In this document: piece by piece, positions 49,266 through 57,410 of the stretch | Position numbering within the stretch: the first letter of the stretch is position 1 | How the letters are laid out: every line of letters starts with the position of its first letter | DNA from: STF1-184 sp050178795 | GTDB taxonomy: Bacteria; Bacillota; Clostridia; Christensenellales; UBA1242 | NCBI GenBank assembly: GCA_050178795.1 | Contig: JBFXFT010000003.1 | Coordinates: forward strand, 75,282 to 139,281 | DNA length: 64,000 bases | Direction of reading: 5' to 3' | The notes under the pieces: model-generated | What the model was told of the DNA's origin: nothing | What the model saw: only the letters and a program-made list of their open reading frames with translations | Databases searched by the model: none | Program-made: the position numbers and the translations under genes

Positions 49266-51137
49266 TTAATCCTCAGTATTTGGAAGTTTCATACTTATGG
49301 CTTCTTTCTTTTTTTCCATCATTCTATCCATCTTTACTTCGTAGTTATGATTTATTATTGCCGTGCCAACAATCATGATTGTAATTGTAATAGATAGACC
49401 TAAAACCCAGTAGAATAGTGCCGTCTTTGTGAAAGATATGTTTTCAAACGAAATGCCAAGTGTTTGATAAGTATAGCCAGTAGATAACGAATAGTTAGCG
49501 ACAGATTCGCCCTTATAGTCTGTAATTGTAAGCACTGGTTCTCCATCAATTTGAAGGTATAGATATTTTATTTGATAACCCGAATTTGCCTTAATGTAGT
49601 ATGTAGGAGATGTTGTTTCGTCATAGTAATAAATTAAATTTGCAGTGCTTGTAGTTACTGTCATATTGTCATAAGTGCCACCTGCGTTTAAAATTTGTAC
49701 GTTTACGCCAAAGTTGCCAACGTATTTTAATACAGGGTAACTATTATTTATTTTGCCAGAAAAAGCCCAATAGTTGTCCATATTCCAAGCATCGCCAGAA
49801 TTATAAGTCGTCTTTTGCTTCATAAGAGCAGTTGTTTGACCAATAATATCGCTTGTTGAGCCGTCTTCAACGCCTATACCTATGTTGTCAAAACTTAAAG
49901 GCATGTTCGTTTCTTCTGGCTCATTCTTGTCATAATAACAGTAAAGTGCGTTTCCTAAAGTGTCTAATTTTCCAACTATTGCACCAAGCATATTGGATTC
50001 TTTACCCTCTGTAAAACTTACATCTATTGAACTGGCGTTGTAACTGTAAAATAGTGCATAACTTTCTTTTAATTGTCCTATAAGTCCACCGACCATCGCT
50101 GTATTTAATTCACCAGTATGATTTACTGTTATATCTCCGACATTGTAAGTATATTCCATATTATATTGTTGTGTTGGTGCGTTTGTAAGTTCGCCGTACA
50201 CACCAGCAATTCCGCCCACATAGACTTCAAGTGATGAAGTACAAGTTATGTCTCCCTCATTAAAATCTTTCCTTGCGGTAGAGTTCTCTATTGCTCCTGC
50301 CAATCCGCCGACGTATAAAACATCGCTTGAACTGGCAACTATTGTTCCTCTATTAAAACATTTTTCAATATCGCTGTTAATAAGTCTACCTGCTACACCT
50401 CCAACGTAAGCCTCGCCAGTAACGGTAAGGACTGAAACATCAACAGAGGAGGCAACACTTTCGCCATTCAAATTTTCAGCATAGCCAAATACTCCAGCGA
50501 CATCAACTAACCTTGAACTTGAACGAAGAGTAATATCGCCATAAGTCCTTACATCGTTAACTGTGCTGTATTTGCAAACTCCTGCTAAACCACCTATTTC
50601 GTAACTGTCTCCTGCTACTCCGTAGTCGCCAGTTAAATTTATTAATGTCCTTTTTAATTTTAAGTTTTCAATGGTCGCACCTTGCACATAGCCAAATAGA
50701 CCAACATAGCGACTTGCTAAAAGCAAATTATTTGTTATGTCTAAATCGTAAACACTATGCCCATTTCCATTAAAATTGCCTGTAAATGCCGTTGTAATAT
50801 CGCCAGAATTGTAATTTCCTATTGGCGTCCATTCATAGTCTTCTAAGTAAATGTCTTGTGTCAATTCAAAATACTTGTTGCCAGTTAAATTGCCAGCATT
50901 GACCTCGCTCGCTACCCATGCAAGTTCTTCTGGACTAGTTATTAAATATGGGGTTGACTCACTTCCATCACCAGAAAGTGGCGCACTTGTAGTAGAGCCG
51001 TCCCAAGCCATAACGGTTATGCCGCTATTACTCAAAAAAAACATATTTGTATTTATTGCCAAAAATAAAGTAATTACAATAGATACAAATAAAAGTTTTA
51101 TTAAACTAAACTGATTGGTTTTGTTTTTAATCATCAT
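49266..51137 (-). CDS. GLUG-repeat surface protein with membrane anchor
   Basis: 623 residues. An N-terminal signal (LLFVSIVITLFLAINTN) is followed by a SGDGSESTPYLITSPEELAWVA segment (cut here; the usual opening of GLUG proteins) and multiple GLUG units (YVGLFGYVQGATIENL; IGGLAGVCKYSTVND; YVGGVAGRLINSDIEKC; YVGGLAGAIENSTAR; YVGGIAGVYGELTN; MVGGLIGQL). A C-terminal membrane segment (~577-600) with a Lys/Met-rich tail anchors it. The same GLUG type closes the giant lipoprotein at 4.1 kb. Divergent from the coiled-coil/sigma cluster, so their shared 215-bp spacer may link their control. RBS AAGGAAG. Confidence 0.8.
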   Translation of the reverse strand: MMIKNKTNQFSLIKLLFVSIVITLFLAINTNMFFLSNSGITVMAWDGSTTSAPLSGDGSESTPYLITSPEELAWVASEVNAGNLTGNKYFELTQDIYLEDYEWTPIGNYNSGDITTAFTGNFNGNGHSVYDLDITNNLLLASRYVGLFGYVQGATIENLKLKRTLINLTGDYGVAGDSYEIGGLAGVCKYSTVNDVRTYGDITLRSSSRLVDVAGVFGYAENLNGESVASSVDVSVLTVTGEAYVGGVAGRLINSDIEKCFNRGTIVASSSDVLYVGGLAGAIENSTARKDFNEGDITCTSSLEVYVGGIAGVYGELTNAPTQQYNMEYTYNVGDITVNHTGELNTAMVGGLIGQLKESYALFYSYNASSIDVSFTEGKESNMLGAIVGKLDTLGNALYCYYDKNEPEETNMPLSFDNIGIGVEDGSTSDIIGQTTALMKQKTTYNSGDAWNMDNYWAFSGKINNSYPVLKYVGNFGVNVQILNAGGTYDNMTVTTSTANLIYYYDETTSPTYYIKANSGYQIKYLYLQIDGEPVLTITDYKGESVANYSLSTGYTYQTLGISFENISFTKTALFYWVLGLSITITIMIVGTAIINHNYEVKMDRMMEKKKEAISMKLPNTED

Positions 51138-51173
51138 GTACTTCCTTAATAAAATTGTTAATGTACTACCTAT

Positions 51174-51202
51174 ATTATAGCCAACTATAATTAAATAATC
51201 AA
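51174..51202 (-). promoter_or_regulatory. Sigma-A-like promoter of the GLUG gene
   Basis: TTGATT, 17-nt spacer, TATAAT; 36 nt upstream of the ATG. Confidence 0.65.
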
Positions 51203-51275
51203 ACCATATTTAAATTTATATTCGTTTTTTATAGTATTTTTACTAAAAAAATAAACCCCTACAATCTTTTAAATT

Positions 51276-51304
51276 TTACCAATAAAAATCTTTTTAGTTT
51301 TGTT
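51276..51304 (+). promoter_or_regulatory. Shared promoter-like element, copy 1
   Basis: TTACCAATAAA, 13 nt, then TTGTT. The same two boxes with identical spacing occur at 52308 and 53578. It ends 48 nt before the coiled-coil gene. Candidate -35/-10 of the cluster's own sigma factor. Confidence 0.6.
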
Positions 51305-51352
51305 TTAAAGTTATATGCATACAAATGCAAAAATAAAATGGAGGGGATTAAT

Positions 51353-52204
51353 ATGAAAAAATTACTTGTACTTATGTTGCCACTTGCCATTGCTGGCGGG
51401 CTTATGGGTAACAAAATTGTAAGTAATGCACAAAGTTCAACGTTAGATACCGCTATATATGCTAGTTCTGGTGAACAAGACAACAACGGTCAACAAACTC
51501 ACACTTCAAATAGATATCAATATAGATTGCTTGAAGAAGATGCTGAATTTGCTGGGTTAACCACACAAGAAAAAATTGCTGCTTGCACTCAAGAACAAAC
51601 AGAGTTGAAGGCAGAATTACTAGAAGCTCAAGCAAACTTAGATGCACTACTTGCCATAGATACCACTAACTACACCGAGGAGGAGTTAGCAAGTTATAAT
51701 GAGCAAGTCGCAGAATTAGAAGCACAAATAGCAGAAATTGAAGAAGCACAATTATTTATGCAAACCCGTACAAGGTTAATGCAAGGTAAACTTTCAAGAG
51801 AACAATTTGAAAACAGTGTTAGGGTAACAGCAGAATTTACTGAAGACGGCTTACTACAACAAAACCTATATCGTTATTATGAAAGTCGTGCAGGTTACGC
51901 CTTTGGTGAAACCTCAATGGTAGAGGAAAGACTTTGTGAGCTTGAAGCACAAATGACTCTACTTGAAAATGACCTAGCAGAGTTATATGCTATGGATACT
52001 ACTAACTTCACGGAGGAAGAGTTAGCAAACTATAACGCAACAATAGCAGACCTTGAAGCACAAATAATAGCGTTAAATGAAGAGTTTATGCCACTTAACA
52101 ATACTTTCCGTACAATGACGAGAGCAATAATTAAGGCAAGCATAAAAGTTAATGCAACCTTTAGCAAACAAACAAAATATGGAATCGTAGCAGTAGCAGA
52201 ATAA
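51353..52204 (+). CDS. Secreted coiled-coil protein of the sigma/RsgI cluster
   Basis: 283 residues from the ATG at 51353, which follows GGAGGGG; the ATG at 51338 would put that site inside the gene. Cleavable signal (MKKLLVLMLPLAIAGGLMG...ASA-like) and then two coiled-coil blocks, each with a helix break DTT-N-(Y/F)-T-EEELA-(S/N)-Y (around 105-118 and 220-233). The same motif occurs in the RsgI-like protein next door. No cysteines in the mature part after the signal except in 'ACTQE' and 'LCELE'. Function unknown; it is probably an envelope partner of the neighbouring sensor. Confidence 0.65.
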   Translation: MKKLLVLMLPLAIAGGLMGNKIVSNAQSSTLDTAIYASSGEQDNNGQQTHTSNRYQYRLLEEDAEFAGLTTQEKIAACTQEQTELKAELLEAQANLDALLAIDTTNYTEEELASYNEQVAELEAQIAEIEEAQLFMQTRTRLMQGKLSREQFENSVRVTAEFTEDGLLQQNLYRYYESRAGYAFGETSMVEERLCELEAQMTLLENDLAELYAMDTTNFTEEELANYNATIADLEAQIIALNEEFMPLNNTFRTMTRAIIKASIKVNATFSKQTKYGIVAVAE

Positions 52205-52232
52205 GACGGTAAATTAAAAATTTTTAAAAAGG

Positions 52233-52258
52233 CTTGCAATTTATTTGCAAGTTTTTTT
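52233..52258 (+). terminator. Terminator of the coiled-coil gene
   Basis: CTTGCAA and TTGCAAG stem, 5-nt loop, then seven Ts. Confidence 0.8.
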
Positions 52259-52307
52259 ATTTATAGATAAAATTATAGTCGTTATATATTAATAACAATT
52301 AAAAAAA

Positions 52308-52336
52308 TTACCAATAAAATTGTAAACTGAGTTGTT
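52308..52336 (+). promoter_or_regulatory. Shared promoter-like element, copy 2
   Basis: TTACCAATAAA, 13 nt, TTGTT; ends 61 nt before the RsgI-like gene. Confidence 0.6.
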
Positions 52337-52397
52337 TAAAATAATGTAAACACAAAAAATCAGTTTTACAAAATAACGTAAATGGAGGAAAAAATTT

Positions 52398-53522
52398 ATG
52401 AAAAAAATAGTTGCAGTTATAGTGGCTATTGCTCTAGTTGCAGGAGGCTTTGCAGCATACTTGGTATTTGGTACAGCAAGTGCAAGTTTAGGTTATGTTA
52501 GTGTAGACATAAACCCAAGCGTACAATTTATTTTAAATAGCGACGATGAAGTTGTGGGCGTAACAGCATCAAATGATGATGGCGAAACAATTTTACTAGG
52601 CGTTACCGATGAATTAATTGGTATGGATATTGAGGACGCAACGCAAAGAATTGTTGAACTAGCACTAGAATATGGTTACTTGGATCCAGATGCTTTAGCA
52701 ACTGACCCTAATGCCGTTACTATTACAACAATGTTGGAAACACAAAATACACGTCTACAAGACCAACTAAGGGAGAGAATTAGAACACACCTTGAAGAAT
52801 TCTTCAAAAACAATGGTATATTCGGAGTAGTTATGACAGACCTAGATATGCAAGATGTCATTACAGAGGCTACTGAACTTGGTATTAGCGCTGGTGAGTT
52901 AAAACTTATTAGAAGCGTACAAGCCGCTTACCCAGATTTAACTACAGAAGAATTACTTGACACATCAGTAAAAGATATGATGGATATGTTAAGAGAAGCA
53001 AGCGGAATTGAAAGTTATGTAGATAGACTTGAAGCTCAAATTGAAGATGCTCAAGCAGCAGTTGATACTCTTACTGCACAAATTGCAGACAAAACCGCTG
53101 ACCTAGACACAGCAACCGCTAACCTAGCTACACTACAAGGAACAGATACTTCTAGTTACACTACAGAAGAATTAGCTACTTACGATGCACAAGTTCTAGC
53201 ACTTCAAACAGAGATTGCTACTCTAACAACAGAAATTGCAGACCTAAATACAAGCCTAACTGAAGCAACAACCCTTTTAGATGATTTACAAACAACTTAT
53301 CAAGAAAGAGAAGCTTACATGGACGGACTTGTAGCACAAGCGCAAATTAGAAAACAAGCTGCTTTGCAAAAATACACTGACTGGCTAGCAAACAAAGAGC
53401 AAAGAGCTCAAAACATTGCTAATCAATGGGAACAATTTCAAAACAGTTTAACAGACGAGCAAGTTGATTCTATACTAGATTATTTTCACAATATTTGGAA
53501 TTCTGGTAGTTCAGCTGATTAA
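52398..53522 (+). CDS. Membrane protein with RsgI-type extracellular domain and coiled coil, no anti-sigma domain
   Basis: 374 residues. Only three residues precede the membrane segment (~4-24), so there is no cytoplasmic sigma-binding part. Directly outside is the RsgI middle-domain signature SVDINPSVQFIL, then VVGVTASNDDGETIL and ATQRIVELALEYGYLD. In SigI/RsgI systems this domain is reported to self-cleave at the Asn-Pro bond; N39-P40 is kept here. Residues ~200-300 form a long coiled coil with DTSSYTTEELATY, the same break motif as the upstream secreted protein. RBS GGAGG. Possibly a co-sensor or decoy for the true anti-sigma factor; inference. Confidence 0.75.
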   Translation: MKKIVAVIVAIALVAGGFAAYLVFGTASASLGYVSVDINPSVQFILNSDDEVVGVTASNDDGETILLGVTDELIGMDIEDATQRIVELALEYGYLDPDALATDPNAVTITTMLETQNTRLQDQLRERIRTHLEEFFKNNGIFGVVMTDLDMQDVITEATELGISAGELKLIRSVQAAYPDLTTEELLDTSVKDMMDMLREASGIESYVDRLEAQIEDAQAAVDTLTAQIADKTADLDTATANLATLQGTDTSSYTTEELATYDAQVLALQTEIATLTTEIADLNTSLTEATTLLDDLQTTYQEREAYMDGLVAQAQIRKQAALQKYTDWLANKEQRAQNIANQWEQFQNSLTDEQVDSILDYFHNIWNSGSSAD

Positions 53523-53538
53523 ACAATAACAATTTAAT

Positions 53539-53574
53539 AAAAAGGAGGTTGTACTTTACTACAATCTCTTTTTT
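53539..53574 (+). terminator. Terminator of the RsgI-like gene
   Basis: AAAAAGGAGGTTGTA pairs (with two G-T pairs) with TACAATCTCTTTTTT. The GGAGG inside is part of the stem and has no ORF after it. Confidence 0.8.
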
Positions 53575-53577
53575 GTT

Positions 53578-53606
53578 TTACCAATAAATTTGCTTTTTTA
53601 TTTGTT
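53578..53606 (+). promoter_or_regulatory. Shared promoter-like element, copy 3 (sigma gene)
   Basis: TTACCAATAAA, 13 nt, TTGTT; 94 nt before the sigma start. It would make the sigma factor autoregulated. Confidence 0.6.
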
Positions 53607-53642
53607 AATTTTATATAACCAAAAGTTTTGTGCTGCTTTTGT

Positions 53643-53671
53643 TTGTTAAGTTTGAAAGGTTTTGATAGAAT
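53643..53671 (+). promoter_or_regulatory. Sigma-A-like basal promoter of the sigma gene
   Basis: TTGTTA, 17-nt spacer, TAGAAT. Its expected start (~53678) coincides with an ATG of a 9-codon ORF (53678-53707). Confidence 0.55.
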
Positions 53672-53677
53672 GGAGTT

Positions 53678-53707
53678 ATGAATAAAAGAGGTAAAAACAT
53701 TTGCTAG
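53678..53707 (+). CDS. Candidate leaderless 9-codon ORF overlapping the sigma start
   Basis: ATG 6 nt after the -10; codes MNKRGKNIC, and its TAG overlaps the TTG start region of the sigma gene in another frame, so it could couple translation. No independent support. Confidence 0.25.
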   Translation: MNKRGKNIC

Positions 53708-54222
53708 ACAAAAACCTTTTAGAAAACAATATGCAAAAAATGCAAACAGGCAGTGAAGAAGCTTTTGAGGTGGTTTATAACATAACCCGCAAGAAAGTGT
53801 TTTTTGTCATACTATCAATAATTAAAGACTATGGGCTAGCAGAAGAACTAATGCAAGATACTTACATTAAAATAAGGCAAACAATAGGCTCTTATAAAAT
53901 AGATACCAACGCTAGTGCCTGGATTATTACAATAGCAAAAAACATAGCAATAAACGCATACAACAGACGAAAGCATGAAGTGATAAGTGCAGATGCAGAA
54001 AACGAGTATTTATTCTATTCTAAAACTGAAGAAACGGTTTTAAACAATATGATGTTAAAAAAACTGCTTAATCACCTAGACGAAGACGAAAGACAAATAG
54101 TAATTCTTTACAGTATGGGTTACAAACACAGAGAAATAGCAAAGGAGTTACAAAAACCACTTGGAACAGTGCTTTGGATTTATAACAAAGCAATAAAAAA
54201 ACTAAAAAACATTGGAGAATAA
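53701..54222 (+). CDS. ECF-like RNA polymerase sigma factor
   Basis: 173 residues. TTG start at 53701 with AGAGGT 8 nt upstream; an in-frame TAA at 53692 rules out anything earlier, and the first ATG (53731) lacks an RBS. Region 2: AFEVVYNITRKKVFFVILSI, GLAEELMQDTYIKIRQTIGSY, SAWIITIAKNIAINAYNRRK; region 4: LDEDERQIVILYSMGYKHREIAKELQKPLGTVLWIYNKAIKKLK (shown as its key pieces DERQIVILY and REIAKEL). No region 3. Followed 4 nt later by its anti-sigma gene. Probably directs transcription of this cluster from the shared TTACCAATAAA element; that link is inferred. Confidence 0.88.
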   Translation: MLDKNLLENNMQKMQTGSEEAFEVVYNITRKKVFFVILSIIKDYGLAEELMQDTYIKIRQTIGSYKIDTNASAWIITIAKNIAINAYNRRKHEVISADAENEYLFYSKTEETVLNNMMLKKLLNHLDEDERQIVILYSMGYKHREIAKELQKPLGTVLWIYNKAIKKLKNIGE

Positions 54223-54226
54223 AAAA

Positions 54227-55159
54227 GTGAAAAGGAAAGAAATTTTAAAACAATTAAATATTGAGTTAAATGCTCTACCTGTTCCTGATGTTTTAAGCGC
54301 AGTAAGGGTTAAAAGTCAAATTATTGTTACTCACAAAGTACAACCTGAAAAAGCAAGCGTTAAACAAAAGGTACAGACAAGGAAACTAGCACCAAGATTA
54401 GTCGCTAGCGTTTTGTCTGTCATTTTGTTGGTATTTGGAGCAATCGGTGGCATATTCGCCTTTATACCTACTGGCACAGTTTATGCTTACTCAACTGTAA
54501 CGCTAGATATTAACCCAAGTTTAGAGATAATTGTAGATAAAGATGAAAACGTCCTTGCGGTAAATGGCATAAATGATGACGCTGCTACCCTACTTCAAGG
54601 TCTAAGTTTAACTGGTTTAAAATATTATAACGCAATACAAACAATACTTGCAGAGGCAATAAGCAAGGGCTACATAAACGCAGGTGCACAAAGCGCCATT
54701 GAAAACGCAGTAATGTTTGCGGTTAGAGGTGCAAACAGCACAATAAAAAATAAATATATAAACAGAATTAAACAAACAACAACCGCTTATTTAACAAATA
54801 ATGCAGTGGAGTGCAATGTAATTGAAGAAGAGTACGCAGACGGCGTAGAAGACGAAATAGAGGCTCTTGAAGCAACATTTACAGAGGGCACAAAAGTATC
54901 TGCTGCTAAATATGCTTACATAAAAAGAATTATTGCAAGGTTACCAGAACTAGCAGGACAAGAAGAAAACCTAGCAAATATGAGCGTTGCGGAACTATAT
55001 AAATTGTTAAACGAGAATACGAGTGAATTTGCAACAGGCAACGATTTAATACAAGACATAATTGATGGCATACTTGATACTTGGCGCGCTGGCAATAGTG
55101 GCAATCCAAATATTGGCGGTGCAACTGGAACAATTACTACACTTGGTTACTCATATTAA
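54227..55159 (+). CDS. RsgI-type anti-sigma factor
   Basis: 310 residues. GTG start at 54227 with GGAG 9 nt upstream; a TTG 15 nt earlier would lie in that site. Cytoplasmic N-terminal ~55 residues (sigma-binding part, expected), membrane segment (~60-80), then the RsgI middle domain with VTLDINPSLEIIV (Asn-Pro at 96-97), ENVLAVNGINDDAATL and ILAEAISKGYI. The extracellular tail has no sugar-binding module, unlike clostridial RsgI proteins. Encoded 4 nt after the sigma gene, so they are translated together. Release of the sigma factor by cleavage is expected by family analogy. Confidence 0.82.
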   Translation: MKRKEILKQLNIELNALPVPDVLSAVRVKSQIIVTHKVQPEKASVKQKVQTRKLAPRLVASVLSVILLVFGAIGGIFAFIPTGTVYAYSTVTLDINPSLEIIVDKDENVLAVNGINDDAATLLQGLSLTGLKYYNAIQTILAEAISKGYINAGAQSAIENAVMFAVRGANSTIKNKYINRIKQTTTAYLTNNAVECNVIEEEYADGVEDEIEALEATFTEGTKVSAAKYAYIKRIIARLPELAGQEENLANMSVAELYKLLNENTSEFATGNDLIQDIIDGILDTWRAGNSGNPNIGGATGTITTLGYSY

Positions 55160-55168
55160 AAATTAATT

Positions 55169-55196
55169 AAAAAACCACCCTTCTAGGTGGTTTTTT
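55169..55196 (+). terminator. Bidirectional terminator
   Basis: AAAAAACCACC and GGTGGTTTTTT stem, 6-nt loop; ends the sigma operon and the convergent four-gene operon. Confidence 0.9.
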
Positions 55197-55208
55197 GTTG
55201 CGTTTTAT

Positions 55209-56324
55209 TTATAGTTCTTTACTCTCGCTATTTATAACTTTGGTGGCTAATTGCCATACCCTTTGAAGCGTCTTTAAACCTATGTGCTGTTTGCTTATTT
55301 GAGATGTTATTAGTTCTGCGTCCTCTTGGCTACTATGTTCTGGGGCAACAAAGTTTTTCATATCTACATCTGCATAATTTGCTATTACAAACTGTTTAGT
55401 CATTTTGTCAAAACTCTCTAAATCTAGACCAAAGCCAAACAGTCTCCTTTCCCTTTCATAGTCCTTTAAAACCAAAGCGCCAGTCATAATGTCAGCAATA
55501 AAAAATGTCGTTTTATCGCCCTCTTTAAAGCCCCACATTGGAACATTGTGTATTGACTTTTTTGGATTGTTTTTATTTCCCAAATTCAAAACCTTAAGCT
55601 CTAACCCCAAATCGGCAATTAAATAAAGGTAACCATAGGTAAAACCAAAACAAACATCTTTTTCTCTTATTAAAGCGTTATAAGTTCCCCTTAAAATGGC
55701 ATTATAGGTGTTTACAAAATTATGTAGGTCTACTTTTTCTTTTTGTTTTAAATAATCTATATATTGCGCTTTCATTTTGTTTAAATCATTTTTGTACATA
55801 ATTAATAATAACGCAGCAATTGCTTCTTTACTTTGATTTAGTAAATTTACAACTTCGTCTTTTGGTAGTTTTGTTTTTTTTGCGCCTTTTTGCAAATCAT
55901 CAATTATTGCATTTAACTTGTTTATCCTTGCATTTCGTTCCAAATCTCTTTGAACTATGCTTTTAGGAAAGTTTTCCCTGTCTTGTTGTGCTGTTTGGTC
56001 ATAACTTACATGTTGGCAAAAATAGTCATATAATACGCCAGCCGCATCTATTGCTTCGTCCAATGTCTTTGGTTTTTTAATGTTAAAAAGTTTATAAATT
56101 TCCAACTTTTTTGCATTCAACTCACTCAACATTTGCTCGTCGCTAGGGTATTTAAATGGCATGATGATATTTTTAGTGCTATTTGGTTTTGCTAGTTCTA
56201 TTTCAATTTGCTTTTTTAACTCTGGGTGTGTTTTTGGGGCGCTTTCGTCAGTAAGAACTTGTCCGTTTATTTTTACGAACTTATTTGCATAGCGCTTACT
56301 TGCATAAACTCTTTCTACTTCCAC
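55209..56324 (-). CDS. Transglutaminase-like paralogue D
   Basis: 371 residues, cytosolic. Fourth of four tandem paralogues. N-terminus VERVYASKRYANKFVKINGQ aligns with the others; LYDYFCQHVSYDQTA matches the segment before a transglutaminase core. Triad candidates: Cys225 (EKDVCFGFTYGYLYLIADLG), His259 (KSIHNVP), Asp278 (FFIADIM). A long helical insert separates the two halves. Last gene of the operon; 34 bp after the previous one. Activity (protease, deamidase, transglutaminase or none) unknown. Confidence 0.65.
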   Translation of the reverse strand: MEVERVYASKRYANKFVKINGQVLTDESAPKTHPELKKQIEIELAKPNSTKNIIMPFKYPSDEQMLSELNAKKLEIYKLFNIKKPKTLDEAIDAAGVLYDYFCQHVSYDQTAQQDRENFPKSIVQRDLERNARINKLNAIIDDLQKGAKKTKLPKDEVVNLLNQSKEAIAALLLIMYKNDLNKMKAQYIDYLKQKEKVDLHNFVNTYNAILRGTYNALIREKDVCFGFTYGYLYLIADLGLELKVLNLGNKNNPKKSIHNVPMWGFKEGDKTTFFIADIMTGALVLKDYERERRLFGFGLDLESFDKMTKQFVIANYADVDMKNFVAPEHSSQEDAELITSQISKQHIGLKTLQRVWQLATKVINSESKEL

Positions 56325-56358
56325 TCAATATTACCCCCTTATATTGTAACTCTGTTTT

Positions 56359-57399
56359 TTAATTCAATTCCCTCGTGTCTTTTTGGTGTCTTAAATCCTT
56401 AACTAGTCTTTTTGCAACTTCAAAATCTTCTTCAAATATTTGTTTTTTGGGAAGACCGCTATTTAACTCTTTCTTTAAACTTTTAGTATAAATGTTTTTT
56501 AAATATGGTTTTCTAGTGTCTGGGGTTATGCCTTCAAGTTTTAAAACCTCTACCACTTCGCCTACCACATTATTCTCTGCAAAATATTCCGCCATACTAA
56601 AGCCAAAGCCATATATGCTTAAACCCTTGTTTTTTGCAAATACAGTATCTATTGTAAGGTCGGCAACAAAATAATATTCTTTGCCCTTTAACATATATGG
56701 AACAACCACAAAAGTGTGTGCCTCTTCATCTCCTGGCTTCAATATGCTAACCACATAAGACTCAATACCAAGCCCAGCAAGCAAAAATTGATAGGCATAG
56801 GAAAATTCATTGCAAACGCCTTTTTTATTTATTAAAACATTATACAAGTTTTTCAAGTGAGCGCCGTTTTCTAATTTTGCCATTTTGGCTCTTGCTTCTA
56901 TGCTGTTTTTAAAGTGCTTTTCTATATCGCTTAAAAAATCGTCTTCCGATTTTTTGCCGTTTTCAACCTCCGAGTATAGCTCGCCAGAGTTTTGAAATAA
57001 TTTATGTATCTCTTCCTTTACTTTGTTTCTAGACTCATATGAAACTTTTGTTTCTTCAAGGCTTGTCATATCATAAGTTATATTTTTTGCCAAATAATCA
57101 TATAGTAGTATTGCATTTATCTTATTTGAATTTTGTTTGTTTAAATTTAGTCCCTCATAAATTTTTGAGCGCTTACTTTCTATATCTAATATAATTTGCT
57201 CTTCATTTGGAAAAGGTTTATAGATAATATTTATAACGTCCTTTGAAGAATTGTTTAAAATTTTTTCAGCCTTCTTTTTAACATCTGGATATTCTAAATA
57301 AAAAGCACTTAGTTCAAAAATTGAACCATCACAATATATATATTCTTGCTTATAATAATTATCGGTTTGAACCTTTTTTAGTTCCACTTTTTCCTCCAA
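56359..57399 (-). CDS. Transglutaminase-like paralogue C
   Basis: 346 residues, no signal or membrane segment. LLYDYLAKNITYDMTS, then core Cys196 (KKGVCNEFSYAYQFLLAGLG), His228 (EEAHTFVVVPY) and Asp247 (FVADLTID), the order and spacing of a transglutaminase-like Cys-His-Asp triad. The helical insert between ~112 and 185 is variable among the paralogues. The most canonical of the four together with B; 11 bp separate it from B. Confidence 0.7.
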   Translation of the reverse strand: MEEKVELKKVQTDNYYKQEYIYCDGSIFELSAFYLEYPDVKKKAEKILNNSSKDVINIIYKPFPNEEQIILDIESKRSKIYEGLNLNKQNSNKINAILLYDYLAKNITYDMTSLEETKVSYESRNKVKEEIHKLFQNSGELYSEVENGKKSEDDFLSDIEKHFKNSIEARAKMAKLENGAHLKNLYNVLINKKGVCNEFSYAYQFLLAGLGIESYVVSILKPGDEEAHTFVVVPYMLKGKEYYFVADLTIDTVFAKNKGLSIYGFGFSMAEYFAENNVVGEVVEVLKLEGITPDTRKPYLKNIYTKSLKKELNSGLPKKQIFEEDFEVAKRLVKDLRHQKDTRELN

Positions 57400-57410
57400 A
57401 TTTATGTACT

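Noticed and set aside
53539..53574. AAGGAGG as a ribosome site for a hidden ORF
   Set aside because: It is one arm of a terminator stem, and no start codon follows at a suitable distance.
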